Notes: a model not told the origin generated them from the sequence alone. Positions 9,077-18,723 are shown, counted from the stretch's first letter. The stretch: DNA of 52,224 bases from an uncultured Granulosicoccaceae bacterium (GCA_937958675.1 CALGND010000078.1:1-52224), one strand, 5' to 3'. Translations and numbers: made by a program.

Positions 9077-9658
9077 CTATTCAAACAACCACGGTAACTT
9101 ATCAGCAAGTCGGGTATCACGAACACGATACTCGGTGACAGATGCCGTGTCGTTGTGTGACACTGACAACTCATCAGTGCCTGATAACCATACGCTTTCA
9201 GTTCTGTCTGAGGCATTGAGCTGCCGTTGTTTAGCATCAGACCACTGTGCTTCAAGCACGGATTGGACGTTGGCAAAAGATGCTGTATCGCCTTCTGCAT
9301 CAACATCAAACCGTATCAAGGTTTCGTCTAAAAAATACGTCACCACTCGAATAATCGGTGCATCGTTGAGTTGCACAGCTTGCGGATTGTATTCACAGAT
9401 AACCATACTAAACGCTTTGCGCGTATTGGCTAAGCTTACGCTGCGAGTCTCACAGCGTGGTTCAAGATTATATTGCTGGGCGACTTTTTCTGCGGCTGTT
9501 AGTTGATCATCACCCAGATAAACCTCAGCTAAACCAAACCGCTGATCTTGAATGGTCAATTTAACTTCAGCAGGCTCCGGCACTTGAGTTGTAGACATGC
9601 AAGCTGTCGCTCCGAATGACAAACAAATAAACAATAGAGGTGTAAAAAGTGTACGCAC
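9077..9658 (-). CDS. Putative lipoprotein between two paralogous proteases
   Basis: No family recognised. Starting from GTG 9658 the protein is 193 aa and opens with a compact lipoprotein signal whose lipobox ends at Cys20 (FGATAC). The frame stays open to another GTG at 9721, but that start would overlap the preceding protease gene by 29 bp and give an unusually long leader, so I prefer 9658. Neither start has a strong ribosome binding site. The mature part is acidic and soluble, with two further Cys residues (RCETR and VICEY) that could pair. It sits between two GlyGly-CTERM proteases on the same strand. A role linked to those enzymes, such as inhibitor or chaperone, is possible but unsupported by any motif. 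Confidence 0.7.
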   Translation of the reverse strand: MRTLFTPLLFICLSFGATACMSTTQVPEPAEVKLTIQDQRFGLAEVYLGDDQLTAAEKVAQQYNLEPRCETRSVSLANTRKAFSMVICEYNPQAVQLNDAPIIRVVTYFLDETLIRFDVDAEGDTASFANVQSVLEAQWSDAKQRQLNASDRTESVWLSGTDELSVSHNDTASVTEYRVRDTRLADKLPWLFE

Positions 9659-9692
9659 GATAATGATATAGCCTAGCTTAAAAATACGATGA

Positions 9693-10778
9693 CTAGATAG
9701 GGTGCCTAGATACGTGGGCACGCCGCTTGAAAATTACGCCAGCCATCAGCCATAGTAGCAGCCAAGTTGCACCTGAACCTGATCCCGATCCAGAGCTATT
9801 GCCGGCAGCACCACCACGCTCAATAACATCGGGCTTATCTACGGTGTTGATACGAGTGAACTGGCTTATCCAATCAACATACTTGCCGACGTCGGTATAG
9901 AGTCCATAAAACTGAGGTAAAGCACAGCCATTACCCGAACTCACAACACCCAGTTGAGCGGTAACACCGTCCAGCCTAGCGACCAAGGGACCACCGCTAT
10001 CACCACTGCAGGAGTCAACACCACCTTGAGCGAATCCTGCGCAGATATGGGAACTGTTTACTCTGCCGTTATAGGAGATAGGCGCATTGCACACTTCTTT
10101 TGAAACAACCGGGACATTAGCGTGTCGAAGAACATCAGAAGGAACCACGTTATCAACACCTAAGTACCGCAAAGCGCCGTATCCAATAATCGTGGAGTTC
10201 ACTCCGACTAAACTTTCAGCAGATTCATTAAACAGACTCACCGGATTGAATAGCGCTGTAGGCAATTCATTCGCCAGTTCGATTAATGCGATATCGTTTC
10301 TTACGATTTCGTTGGGTAATAGATCGCTGTCCCCGACATAGTCAGGGTGAATATAGTAGTTGGCTATCACGAATTCCTCAGGACTTTCGGTGCGTAGATT
10401 GGTGGCTCCCACTACCGCGGTGAACGAACTAGGCGTTATTCGATTACCAAAAAAATTGAACATGCAATGCGCTGCAGTCAACAACCATTTTTCGCTGATG
10501 ATCGTAGCGCCACACATCTTACGATTCGTTAGAGGGCCCGACGTATTGCGGACTAAAGCGACCATGTAAGGAAATTGATTCTGTGCACTGACGTTGCCAC
10601 CAATGATTCGGGTGCTTATGTCGATCACTGATACGGAGGAGTCCTCGGCCGTGTCGTCAGCGAATCCATCCGCCTGTGCTACTTGCATCACTGACCCAAT
10701 ACTGACCAACCATGCCAACGAAAAAACCGCGTAGCGAGTGCGTGTTGCCATCCATTGCTTCAGTTCGTACAACATCAT
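9693..10778 (-). CDS. Secreted trypsin-like serine protease with GlyGly-CTERM tail (paralogue 2)
   Basis: S1-family endopeptidase closely related to the product of 7835-8869. From ATG 10778 it is 361 aa. A signal peptide lies at about 12-36 and a propeptide ends at Arg57 with IIGG following. The triad is His104 (TAAHC), Asp162 (NDIALIEL) and Ser261 (GDSGGPLV), with Asp255 setting trypsin-like specificity. The C terminus has a Gly-Ser linker, a hydrophobic helix and a KRR cluster, then a short extra tail (HVSRHPI), so the GlyGly-CTERM signal is not quite terminal. The frame is open to GTG 10799, but GGAG lies about 8 bp before ATG 10778. The downstream lipoprotein gene starts close to this stop. 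Confidence 0.92.
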   Translation of the reverse strand: MMLYELKQWMATRTRYAVFSLAWLVSIGSVMQVAQADGFADDTAEDSSVSVIDISTRIIGGNVSAQNQFPYMVALVRNTSGPLTNRKMCGATIISEKWLLTAAHCMFNFFGNRITPSSFTAVVGATNLRTESPEEFVIANYYIHPDYVGDSDLLPNEIVRNDIALIELANELPTALFNPVSLFNESAESLVGVNSTIIGYGALRYLGVDNVVPSDVLRHANVPVVSKEVCNAPISYNGRVNSSHICAGFAQGGVDSCSGDSGGPLVARLDGVTAQLGVVSSGNGCALPQFYGLYTDVGKYVDWISQFTRINTVDKPDVIERGGAAGNSSGSGSGSGATWLLLWLMAGVIFKRRAHVSRHPI

Positions 10779-10903
10779 CGTTTTATCTCCAAAAAACACA
10801 CTCCAATCATCTCAGCTTGGCGCATTGCATGTGTTACAAATAGTGTGTATTTATGCCAACTTCAGCACAGTAAGTGTGATTGCCAACTACGTTGCCTGCA
10901 TTA

Positions 10904-11527
10904 TTACTTACGCGGATGCCCTGGCATTAGATCATAAGGGTGTGCCCAACCCGGCAACTCCTTGATTCGGCCTAACCACTCTACAATGGCCGGAAAGGCA
11001 GCAAAGTCGATTGTTATCTCATCTTCAAAGTATAAATAGCCGCACAATGAAAAATCAGCGATGGTGGGTTTATCACCTGTAACAAATGCGGATTCACTTA
11101 CGCGTCTCTCTACAATCTTAAGAGCACTGACAGCACGTAAACGTAAAAATTCCGTAACGTCGGTTTCGCCAGTGTCTGCAAATTGAGTCAGGAAACGTAG
11201 CGTAGCCACGTAGCTGGTTAGCTTGTGATTATCAAAGAATAGCCAACGCATAATTTCGCGATGCTCGGGTACACTCTCGCCATCAAAAGCCTCAAAACTT
11301 TCAGCTAAGTAATCTAAGATTACCCCACTCTGACTTAGCACAAGTTCGCCGGCTTCTAATACTGGCACTTCGCCGAACTCATTGAGTTTTAAATAGTCGG
11401 CCTCGCGGTGCGCGCCGTTGAAAAAGTCGACAAAAGCAGGCTCCCAATCGGCATTACACAGATTGAGCATGAGTGCAACCTTGTAGGCATTTCCAGACTG
11501 CGCGAAACAATGTAGTTTAAATTTCAT
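10904..11527 (-). CDS. Glutathione S-transferase family protein
   Basis: Cytosolic GST-fold protein of 207 aa. The N-terminal thioredoxin-like domain (about 1-80) contains QSGNAYKVALML, where the Ser is the candidate glutathione-activating residue, the cis-Pro in FGEVPVLE, and the LSQSGVILDYLAE glutathione-binding segment. The C-terminal helical domain (about 90-200) carries a DFSLCGYL motif matching the conserved N-capping box (usually ADxxL). The family conjugates glutathione to electrophiles or reduces disulfides. The substrate cannot be read from the sequence. It stands alone between the protease and the DUF1501 gene. Confidence 0.88.
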   Translation of the reverse strand: MKFKLHCFAQSGNAYKVALMLNLCNADWEPAFVDFFNGAHREADYLKLNEFGEVPVLEAGELVLSQSGVILDYLAESFEAFDGESVPEHREIMRWLFFDNHKLTSYVATLRFLTQFADTGETDVTEFLRLRAVSALKIVERRVSESAFVTGDKPTIADFSLCGYLYFEDEITIDFAAFPAIVEWLGRIKELPGWAHPYDLMPGHPRK

Positions 11528-11630
11528 AGCGACATTGTACCCCGTGTCCGCTCAGGCTGCCTTAAGGGTATATTCGAACAGCTCAAGCCCGCAAAAACAC
11601 TGAGCTTGCCGTATGTTAGCCGGCGCCTAA

Positions 11631-13037
11631 CTAACTGCTAAACAAGCCATAGCTATTCTGCCAATCACTAGAAAAATTCTGCAAATCTGGAAATACATCA
11701 GCCATATCTCCAGGAGACAGACCCATCCATGACCCCAAGGCCGCACCGTATTCATTGATTGACATACGCGGAATTAACCGCCCTTTGTCGCCGATATCTT
11801 CGCTTCCACCAATCGAAAAATCCGGCCAGTCGCCAACCATTTGTCCACCATTTACAGCTCCTCCCATCACCATATAGTGACCGCTCCAACCATGGTCTGA
11901 CCCATTTCCGTTTACCGTCAAGGTGCGCCCAAAATCAGATGCAGTAAACGACGTAACACTATCTTCTATGGCAAGCTCACCTAGCGTTTGCTGAAAACCT
12001 ACTAAAGCAGAATCTAACTCTTGCGTGAGTTCAATCAAACGCGGCGTTTGGTAATCATGTGTATCCCAGCCACGCATGCCAACAAAAAACACTTGTCGTT
12101 TCATGCCCAATGCTTCGCGCCCTGCGATCATGCGTGCCACCATTCTCAATTGCGTGGAAATCCTGCTAGCCGAATCAAACGGTGTGGTGAAGGTAGGCGA
12201 ATTTCGCAATACCTCGCTGATTAATTGTGAGCTGTCTCTTGCTCGCAAGAAGGAATTAGACACAAATTGTTTGATGAGATGATCATCTTGAACGGCCATG
12301 ATTCTGGAGATGCTTTGTGCGCGGGCATCATTTTGCGTTCGTCCGCGGCTGCTGTCCATATATTCGAGCAATCGAGGGCCTGATAGCGGATTAATCGATA
12401 TCGGCGTACCAATGTTGCCTGGCAGAAAATGGTTGCTTCCGTTAACTGAAAACGTAGCAGGTAGGTCATTTTCACCATTAGCCTCCATTAATAAATCAGC
12501 CATACGTCCACCCCAACCCGCGCCCACTAATGAAGTGGGTTGGCTAGATAAGCCTTTTTGCCATTGTTCTTGTTGATGATTATGGGCAAATAAATCAGAG
12601 GGCACTGCAACACTCTCGGCCTGAAAGTTAGACCGCGTGACCGGCACAATCATATTGCCCACATTGGCAACCAAGGCAAGCTTGCCTTCATCGTATAAGT
12701 CTCGAAGGCCAGGCAAGTTGGGATTAAAGCCAATTGCCGAATCGTTAGTGGGTAGCAAGGTATCTCGAGGCAAGCTTAAATCGCCACGGGCTTGTGTATA
12801 TTCTTGATACCCACCAGTGTCATATGGAATAAACATATTGTAGGAATCACTGCCGCCGTATAAAAAAATACATACCAATGCCTTGTAATCGGTAAGGCCG
12901 GCGTAATCCCCGGTGGCAGCCAAGGCAGAGCTCATTATATTTAGCTTGCCGCCCATTGCACCCATGCCACTGCCCAGTAGCGAAGCCTTTGCCGTTTGCT
13001 TCAAAAAACGACGTCTGTTTTGATTGGTATTTTTCAT
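11631..13037 (-). CDS. DUF1501 family Tat-exported protein
   Basis: A 468-aa protein of the DUF1501 family, related to sulfatase/alkaline-phosphatase-like folds. A twin-arginine signal (RRRFLK at 8-13 followed by an Ala/Gly-rich hydrophobic stretch) predicts folded export by the Tat system. Family hallmarks are LVCIFLYGGSDSYNMFIP near the N terminus, GWDTHDYQ in the middle and TASDFGRTLTVNGNGSDHGW towards the C-terminal half. The upstream gene encodes DUF1800, separated by only 7 bp; the two families are very often adjacent. Their function is not established. The pair is widespread in marine and planctomycete-rich environments. Confidence 0.92.
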   Translation of the reverse strand: MKNTNQNRRRFLKQTAKASLLGSGMGAMGGKLNIMSSALAATGDYAGLTDYKALVCIFLYGGSDSYNMFIPYDTGGYQEYTQARGDLSLPRDTLLPTNDSAIGFNPNLPGLRDLYDEGKLALVANVGNMIVPVTRSNFQAESVAVPSDLFAHNHQQEQWQKGLSSQPTSLVGAGWGGRMADLLMEANGENDLPATFSVNGSNHFLPGNIGTPISINPLSGPRLLEYMDSSRGRTQNDARAQSISRIMAVQDDHLIKQFVSNSFLRARDSSQLISEVLRNSPTFTTPFDSASRISTQLRMVARMIAGREALGMKRQVFFVGMRGWDTHDYQTPRLIELTQELDSALVGFQQTLGELAIEDSVTSFTASDFGRTLTVNGNGSDHGWSGHYMVMGGAVNGGQMVGDWPDFSIGGSEDIGDKGRLIPRMSINEYGAALGSWMGLSPGDMADVFPDLQNFSSDWQNSYGLFSS

Positions 13038-13044
13038 GTCTGCT

Positions 13045-14826
13045 TCACATTTGAACCAAGTAATCCGGAGATGCCATGATCAGTGAAATAACGTCGCGCA
13101 CTGCCGTCGATCGATCTTCATTGGTATCAGAGAATAATGCCATGTGATCAAGTAGTATCGCTCGCATTGAATCACTCATGTTCCCTGACAATAAAAGAAT
13201 ATCCAATTCGTCTAGTAACTCATCGGGCTTGCTTGCTAATGCAATTTCTCGTGATAAGTCAATATGGGACCATCGCTGCTGCAGGGGGTCGGGGTTTTGT
13301 AAATAGAAGCGTTGTATTTGGGCATTAACGCGAGAAGTGGTGGCTAGTATATTGTTGTCGGTATATATCTCCGCTTCGGGTACAAGCACGTTGGCTTGGT
13401 AAGTGGGACCCTGTGGAGAATAGTCCGGGCGATAAAAATTAAACACCGATGTAGCCAAAAGCGGCCCTTGCCCGATAACTGAATCGATGCCACTCAAGGC
13501 AGGTGAAGTGGTATTAAATGCGCCATTTGTAGAATCAGTGCCAGGCTGAATATCAAATGCCCGCCATAAGTGAGTCAGGCGCATTATCGGTTCACGCAAC
13601 TTACCAAAGTTGGGTTGACTATTTGCCCCGTTAAACGCTTCATCATCAAATAATATTGCGCGCAACACCGCTTTCATATCGCCTCGTACACCTTCACCGT
13701 TATTATTAAACACAGTCGCAACACGCCCTACATAAGCAGGTGTGGGATTACTGCTAACCAGCTTTTGAATTAATTGCTTGCCGATAAAAGGCCCAACGTT
13801 TGGATGATTAGCCAAGCTATCCAATGCGGTTTTAAGATCAGCGTCAGCGCTTGCCTCAGCTGGTGTTTGCTGACCATCAATTAGCGTTTTAGAACCAACG
13901 TCGTGGTACTCCGCAACGGCTTCCATATTGGAGATCAAATCACCTCCAGTCCCTAATGGTTGACTCCAGTTGCGTGGATTCCGGTAGGTCCAGCCAGTAA
14001 ATACTCGAGCGTAGTTTTCGACATCTGTTTGCGTGTAAGCAGGTATCGGTTTACCATCGAGCGTTTTTACGGTTCCGTCGATTTCAAGCTCATACAATCC
14101 GATAGAAAAAAGCTGCATGACTTCACGTGCATAGTTTTCATCTGCACGTGTATTGCTGGCAGGATCGCCTCGAGCATTCTGCAACATGCTTAAATACAAA
14201 CCCATCACTGGGCTTAGTGTGACGGCTTCAAGAAGATCGCGATAGTTTCCGAAGGCGTTTTCAAGCAACATATCGTAGTAACGAGTAACACCATACTGCG
14301 AGTTACTTAAGGAATAACCAATGTCCGAAATCACCATGATTTCGCTCAGCGCAAACGCCATACGCTGACGAAGTTGGTCTTCACCCAACGTTGCTTGGAC
14401 CCACCAGTAATCGTGACGAGGACCACGCAAACTGCCGTTGGAATATTGACGCACGTAGTCGAGATGAGCAGGCCCTTTAATCGTGAATTGCCTTTCGACC
14501 CAGAGCTCTATGCCATCACGCATCACCTCATCAATTGACTCTCGGGTGGTACCAAAAGTTGCGCGTGTCAATAGCTGTGCTGCATTCTCTGGAGTGGCAG
14601 TTGGGATGTTGTAGTCGATTACGCCGGGCTTGATCTCACCGGTGACAGCTGCTCCAGCGTTTACGCTAGGGTTGTTGTTATCAGACCCACCACTCGAGCA
14701 CGCCACTAACGTTACACCTAGAGCGACCATGGTCATACCAACTAACGGTATTCTAACCATCGGCATTGCCAGTAAGGTTCTAGGCAACTCTGACAATCTT
14801 CTTAACAGGCTGTCCACTATGATCAT
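13045..14826 (-). CDS. DUF1800 family lipoprotein
   Basis: A 593-aa DUF1800 protein. The N terminus holds a hydrophobic segment and a lipobox ending at Cys43 (TLVAC followed by SSGGSDNN), so it is probably a membrane-anchored lipoprotein. The start could be later (Met21 at 14766). The core shows AAQLLTRATFGTT near residue 85, RQRMAFALSEIMVIS, NYAREVMQLFSIG and a late GQGPLLATSVFNFYRPDYSP, all typical of the family. It forms a two-gene unit with the Tat-exported DUF1501 protein downstream. The biochemical role is unknown; joint action on an extracytoplasmic substrate is an inference from the conserved pairing. Confidence 0.9.
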   Translation of the reverse strand: MIIVDSLLRRLSELPRTLLAMPMVRIPLVGMTMVALGVTLVACSSGGSDNNNPSVNAGAAVTGEIKPGVIDYNIPTATPENAAQLLTRATFGTTRESIDEVMRDGIELWVERQFTIKGPAHLDYVRQYSNGSLRGPRHDYWWVQATLGEDQLRQRMAFALSEIMVISDIGYSLSNSQYGVTRYYDMLLENAFGNYRDLLEAVTLSPVMGLYLSMLQNARGDPASNTRADENYAREVMQLFSIGLYELEIDGTVKTLDGKPIPAYTQTDVENYARVFTGWTYRNPRNWSQPLGTGGDLISNMEAVAEYHDVGSKTLIDGQQTPAEASADADLKTALDSLANHPNVGPFIGKQLIQKLVSSNPTPAYVGRVATVFNNNGEGVRGDMKAVLRAILFDDEAFNGANSQPNFGKLREPIMRLTHLWRAFDIQPGTDSTNGAFNTTSPALSGIDSVIGQGPLLATSVFNFYRPDYSPQGPTYQANVLVPEAEIYTDNNILATTSRVNAQIQRFYLQNPDPLQQRWSHIDLSREIALASKPDELLDELDILLLSGNMSDSMRAILLDHMALFSDTNEDRSTAVRDVISLIMASPDYLVQM

Positions 14827-15016
14827 GTTCCTGAATTCGCCGAGTTTGAATGACTGTAGTTAAACCGATTGGCATACACAATGGGGTTACTATCTCATTA
14901 GTAACGAAGCAAGCCGGTTACCGCTATTGCATCCATAGCTAATCCATCGATGGCCGATTCTATAACAACATTAGCGGCGGTGTTTGCATCCAATTGCAAT
15001 ACGGATCGGCAATCTT

Positions 15017-15643
15017 TTAATCTATATCTCGACCCTCACGTGGCTTATAACGAGGAGTAGTCCAAGCAAACAGTAGTGCCGCCGCTCTTAAGCCAAATGC
15101 CAGCATTACTGCCACGCCCACGGCAAGGCTTTGTGCCAAGCCGAGCGATACCAACAATGCAAAACTAGCTGCACCCAATAAGGCTGCAGTGATATAAATT
15201 TCATCACTCAACAAAACCGATTTTTCACCCGAAATTACATCACGAAAAATCCCGCCGAAAGTAGCAGTCGAAATGCCCATCACTATTGCAGCATACGCAG
15301 ATACGCCAGCTTCCAAGCCGATAATCGTGCCCATTACACAATACGCTGACATACCCACGGCATCTAACCACAGTAGCAATCGATAGCGATACTCAACGAG
15401 GTGCGCCGTAAAATAAACCAGCACAGCAAGCAATACACAAACTCCAATATAAGCAGGTTGTTCAATCCAGAAAACAGGGAGCTTGCCCAGCAGTACATCG
15501 CGCAAGGTGCCTCCACCAATACCTGTTATGGCTGCCAGAAATATAAAGCCAACAATATCCAGACGTTTTCGCGAGGCTGCCAACGCGCCAGTGGCTGCAA
15601 ATACCGCTACACCCGCGTAATCTAGAAATAGCAGGTAGCTCAC
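15017..15643 (-). CDS. Trimeric intracellular cation (TRIC) channel family protein
   Basis: A 208-aa integral membrane protein of the UPF0126/YicG family, the prokaryotic relatives of TRIC channels. It has about seven membrane helices arranged as two related halves, each containing a glycine-rich motif: GIGGGTLRDVLLG in the first and FGGIFRDVISG in the second. Family members conduct monovalent cations, mostly K+; that is family knowledge, not visible here. The start is GTG with AGGTG about 8 bp upstream. The upstream phosphatase gene ends 3 bp before it, so the two are probably co-transcribed. Confidence 0.9.
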   Translation of the reverse strand: MSYLLFLDYAGVAVFAATGALAASRKRLDIVGFIFLAAITGIGGGTLRDVLLGKLPVFWIEQPAYIGVCVLLAVLVYFTAHLVEYRYRLLLWLDAVGMSAYCVMGTIIGLEAGVSAYAAIVMGISTATFGGIFRDVISGEKSVLLSDEIYITAALLGAASFALLVSLGLAQSLAVGVAVMLAFGLRAAALLFAWTTPRYKPREGRDID

Positions 15644-15646
15644 GTG

Positions 15647-16294
15647 CTAAACACCTATTGATTTAACCTGGCCAGCCCAAGTAACGTCTGCGATGTCGAC
15701 ATCAGCTACAGTCAACCAACTCGCCTTATCGTTTGAATCTATCTGCAATATCGACCGACAACAATTTTCGAGGTGAGGCTCCTCCCAAATCACCGACAAA
15801 GGCCGCAGTTCATATTTAAGTATGATGGTTTTAATCAGCACCCCATGACTCACCACCAACACATCCCCACTGGGTACCTGTGATTGAATGAATTCGACTG
15901 CGGCGCCACCTCGGTCACTTACTTGCTGAACTGTCTCTGCACCCGGTAAATTAAATTGCTCTGGCTGTTGTTTAAACGTTGTGTGTTCCTCTGGCCAGGA
16001 ACCGGGGATGTCCTCCCACATACGTGTCTCCCACTCACCTAAGCCCATCTCTTTTAAATCATCAACAAACTGCAGCTTGTTGGGTCGATCTCGGCACAGG
16101 ATCTCAGCAGTTTGTCGAGTGCGCACCAGTGGACTGACAAAAACAGCTTTAAAGTCAATATCACTGATCGTTTCCCGAACTGCAGCCGCTTGTTGCCGCC
16201 CGGTATCGTTTAGCTCAGAGTTTTGCTGCCCTTGAATTTTGCGGATGGCATTCCAGTGGGTCTGGCCATGGCGTACTATGTGGAGTCTTAACAT
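15647..16294 (-). CDS. Histidine phosphatase family protein
   Basis: A 215-aa member of the phosphoglycerate mutase-like branch. The catalytic RHG motif is at residues 8-10 (VRHGQTHWN), the second Arg lies in SPLVRTRQTA, the acid/base Glu is probably in GLGEWETR, and the second catalytic His is in VVSHGVLIK. Soluble and cytoplasmic. The substrate could be a phosphosugar, a cobalamin precursor (CobC-like) or another phosphomonoester; nothing nearby decides this. It is divergent from the YaiI-family gene, with 17 bp between the two starts. Confidence 0.87.
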   Translation of the reverse strand: MLRLHIVRHGQTHWNAIRKIQGQQNSELNDTGRQQAAAVRETISDIDFKAVFVSPLVRTRQTAEILCRDRPNKLQFVDDLKEMGLGEWETRMWEDIPGSWPEEHTTFKQQPEQFNLPGAETVQQVSDRGGAAVEFIQSQVPSGDVLVVSHGVLIKTIILKYELRPLSVIWEEPHLENCCRSILQIDSNDKASWLTVADVDIADVTWAGQVKSIGV

Positions 16295-16311
16295 AATGAT
16301 GAGTTTAGTCG

Positions 16312-16761
16312 ATGACGATATGGGTTGATGCTGATGCCTGCCCTGGCGTGATCAGGGAAATCCTGTTCAAAGCGTCGCAACGTACAAAGATACCACTAAC
16401 ACTAGTGGCGAATCATGCCCAACAAACACCGCGTGTACCGTGGATCACTTTTGTACAGGTAGCATCCGGGTTTGATGTCGCTGACGATGAAATAGTTAAA
16501 CGTGTGCAGGCTGGGGATTTAGTTATCACAGGCGACATTCCGTTGGCTGCGGAGGTGATTGAAAAAAAGGCGCTTGCGCTAAACCCACGTGGAGAACTTT
16601 ACACCGAAGAAAACATCAAGCAACGCTTAAATATGCGCGATTTTATGGATTCGATGCGCTCTAGCGGCGTGCCGCAATCAGGCGGGCCGCCACCGCTTAA
16701 CGCTAAAGATAGACAAGCCTTTGCTAATCAGTTGGACCGGTACTTGGCAAAAGCCCAGTAG
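16312..16761 (+). CDS. YaiI/YqxD family protein (UPF0178)
   Basis: A 149-aa protein that opens with [16 protein letters not shown], the family signature with its Asp-rich motif, and contains [28 protein letters not shown] and a C-terminal [16 protein letters not shown]. The fold is PIN/NYN-nuclease-like with conserved acidic residues, so a metal-dependent RNA-processing activity has been suggested for the family, but the function is unknown. It is convergent with the sugar transporter ATPase gene, 11 bp apart. Confidence 0.92.
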   Translation: MTIWVDADACPGVIREILFKASQRTKIPLTLVANHAQQTPRVPWITFVQVASGFDVADDEIVKRVQAGDLVITGDIPLAAEVIEKKALALNPRGELYTEENIKQRLNMRDFMDSMRSSGVPQSGGPPPLNAKDRQAFANQLDRYLAKAQ

Positions 16762-16772
16762 TAGCGTTAGCG

Positions 16773-17567
16773 TCAAGCCGCCCCTTCGTACTCTGCGCCA
16801 GTCTTCGCACCCGTTATGTACGCCACGATATCTTGCCCGTCGGTTTCGTCTCTTTTTAAATTGGCGACAATACGACCGCGACGAAACACAACGATTCGGT
16901 CAACAAGATCCATAACCTGGCGCATGTTGTGACTAATTAAAATAAGGGGTTCACCAGCAGCTTTTAGCGTGCGGATAATGTTTTCCACCTGCTCAGTCTC
17001 CTGAACACCTAGCGCCGCTGTAGGCTCATCCATTATGGTGAGCTTTGATGCAAAGGTCGCTGTTCTGGCGATCGCGACGCATTGGCGTTGACCACCCGAC
17101 ATGTTTTGAATCGTATTGCGTATATTGGGAATTTTTACCGCGGTACGCTCTAGTCCCTCAATGGTGGCTTTTCGCATCGCCTTGTAATCCAGAAGGCGAA
17201 ACGGCCCAAGCCAGTTGAGCTTGGTTATTTCCCGGCCCAGAAATAAATTATCCGGAACGTCTAAGTCATCGGCTAATGCCAAGGTTTGGAATACGGTTTC
17301 TATGCCCGCTTCGCGCGAATCAATAGGGCCGGCAAATTTAACTTCTTTGCCATCAAAAATTATCGTCCCGCTAGTACGCTGCTCAACACCGGTTATTTGT
17401 CGAACAAATGTGGATTTGCCTGCACCATTGTCGCCCATGATCGCGACATGCTCGCCTTTTTTGAGCACAAAGTCGGCGCCGGTTAGCGCGTGTACACCGC
17501 CGTAGTGCTTGGTAAGGCTCTTGGTTTCGAGAATTACTTCGCTTGTCGTATCAGTAACTTCTGTCAT
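16773..17567 (-). CDS. Sugar/cyclitol ABC transporter ATP-binding protein (single domain, FrcA-like)
   Basis: A 264-aa cytoplasmic ATPase with one ABC domain, unlike the duplicated RbsA/XylG proteins; this resembles the FrcA type. It has Walker A GDNGAGKST at 45-53, the signature MSGGQRQCVAIAR, Walker B TIMDEPTAALG and the switch His in LILISHNM. It follows the permease gene by 11 bp and is the last gene of the binding protein-permease-ATPase unit. The surrounding inositol-type catabolic genes suggest a cyclitol substrate. A monosaccharide such as fructose or ribose is the alternative. Confidence 0.9.
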   Translation of the reverse strand: MTEVTDTTSEVILETKSLTKHYGGVHALTGADFVLKKGEHVAIMGDNGAGKSTFVRQITGVEQRTSGTIIFDGKEVKFAGPIDSREAGIETVFQTLALADDLDVPDNLFLGREITKLNWLGPFRLLDYKAMRKATIEGLERTAVKIPNIRNTIQNMSGGQRQCVAIARTATFASKLTIMDEPTAALGVQETEQVENIIRTLKAAGEPLILISHNMRQVMDLVDRIVVFRRGRIVANLKRDETDGQDIVAYITGAKTGAEYEGAA

Positions 17568-17578
17568 GGTCGCGTCCC

Positions 17579-18670
17579 TTATTTCCTCATTGCCGAACGT
17601 TCTTGACGAACCTTATCAAGTACTACCGCCCCGATAATAATCGCACCCATGGCCATAAGTTGATAGTAGGCATCAAGCTTTATGTAAGTAAAACCTGATT
17701 GAATAACGCCGAACACCATGGCACCCAGCACGGTGCCGATAATCGACCCTCTGCCGCCCGTCAGGCTGACGCCACCAATAACTGCCATGGCTATAGCATA
17801 AAGCTCATAAAATATGCCCATACCTGATTGCGCTGTAAGATTTTTAGAACTTAGGATGATTGCAGCGAACGCGGCTAGCATCGAGGCGATCATATATACC
17901 AGCACTTTATGTTTTTTAACATTGATGCCAGACATACGCGCAGCTTCTTCGTTAGAGCCAATTGCGTAGGTATGTTTACCGTAAACGGTGTACTTCAATA
18001 CAAAGTGAAATAGCACGGCGAGACCTAGAAACCAAAACACCGGCATCATGCCGCTGCCCAGCCCGGCATACCCCTCGGTTGGAAATGATACTGGCTTACC
18101 GCGAGTCCATGCCTGCGCGATACCGCGACAAATCAGGAACATACCCAATGTGGCAATAAACGGTGGAATTCTGGTAAACGAAATAAGACTGCCATTAATG
18201 AAACCAATTAACGCACCGAACGCAAGTCCAACAATAATTGGGATTAGCACCGGCAAGTCGAATGCCCATTCACCAAATACGGCTTTGGGATTTGGCCCGC
18301 CATTGACTAATTCAGTTTGCGCAAATGACATCACTATCATGGCAGTCGCGCCCACCAACGGGCCGGAGGATAAATCTATCCCGCCTGAGATAATGACCTG
18401 TGTCACACCGAGAGCGATGATACCGATGATTGAAACTTGCAAGATAATGATGCGCAATCGCGCTTCATTAAACATTGAATCAAAACGATCGCGAGTATCA
18501 AAGAGAAAGCTCTGATCATTCATGTAGGGCAACACCTGCCCCAGTGCTTCGAAAATCGCGATGATCAGAATCAGCGCAATAAGAATGTTTAATTCATTGG
18601 GCCAGACGCGCTTTTTTTTATCGAATTCGAGTCCGCCGGTACCTTGATTCGTTTCGGCCATAAATGGCAC
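17579..18670 (-). CDS. Sugar/cyclitol ABC transporter permease (RbsC/FrcC family)
   Basis: A 363-aa inner-membrane permease with about ten helices. RbsC-family motifs are visible: GGIDLSSGPLVGATAMIV, TRIPPFIATLGMFLICRG, YAIGSNEEAARMSGI, and VIGGVSLTGGRGSIIGTVLGA. A long N-terminal stretch of about 30 polar residues precedes the first helix, and an extended loop at about 55-80 separates it from the next. It forms the membrane channel with the ATPase downstream and receives substrate from the binding protein encoded upstream. A terminator-like hairpin (18724-18760) separates it from the binding protein gene. Confidence 0.91.
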   Translation of the reverse strand: MPFMAETNQGTGGLEFDKKKRVWPNELNILIALILIIAIFEALGQVLPYMNDQSFLFDTRDRFDSMFNEARLRIIILQVSIIGIIALGVTQVIISGGIDLSSGPLVGATAMIVMSFAQTELVNGGPNPKAVFGEWAFDLPVLIPIIVGLAFGALIGFINGSLISFTRIPPFIATLGMFLICRGIAQAWTRGKPVSFPTEGYAGLGSGMMPVFWFLGLAVLFHFVLKYTVYGKHTYAIGSNEEAARMSGINVKKHKVLVYMIASMLAAFAAIILSSKNLTAQSGMGIFYELYAIAMAVIGGVSLTGGRGSIIGTVLGAMVFGVIQSGFTYIKLDAYYQLMAMGAIIIGAVVLDKVRQERSAMRK

Positions 18671-18723
18671 TCTCTCCTGTCTCAGCTCTAGCGTCAGCGT
18701 ATCTCAGTGACGTTTTCTATCAG

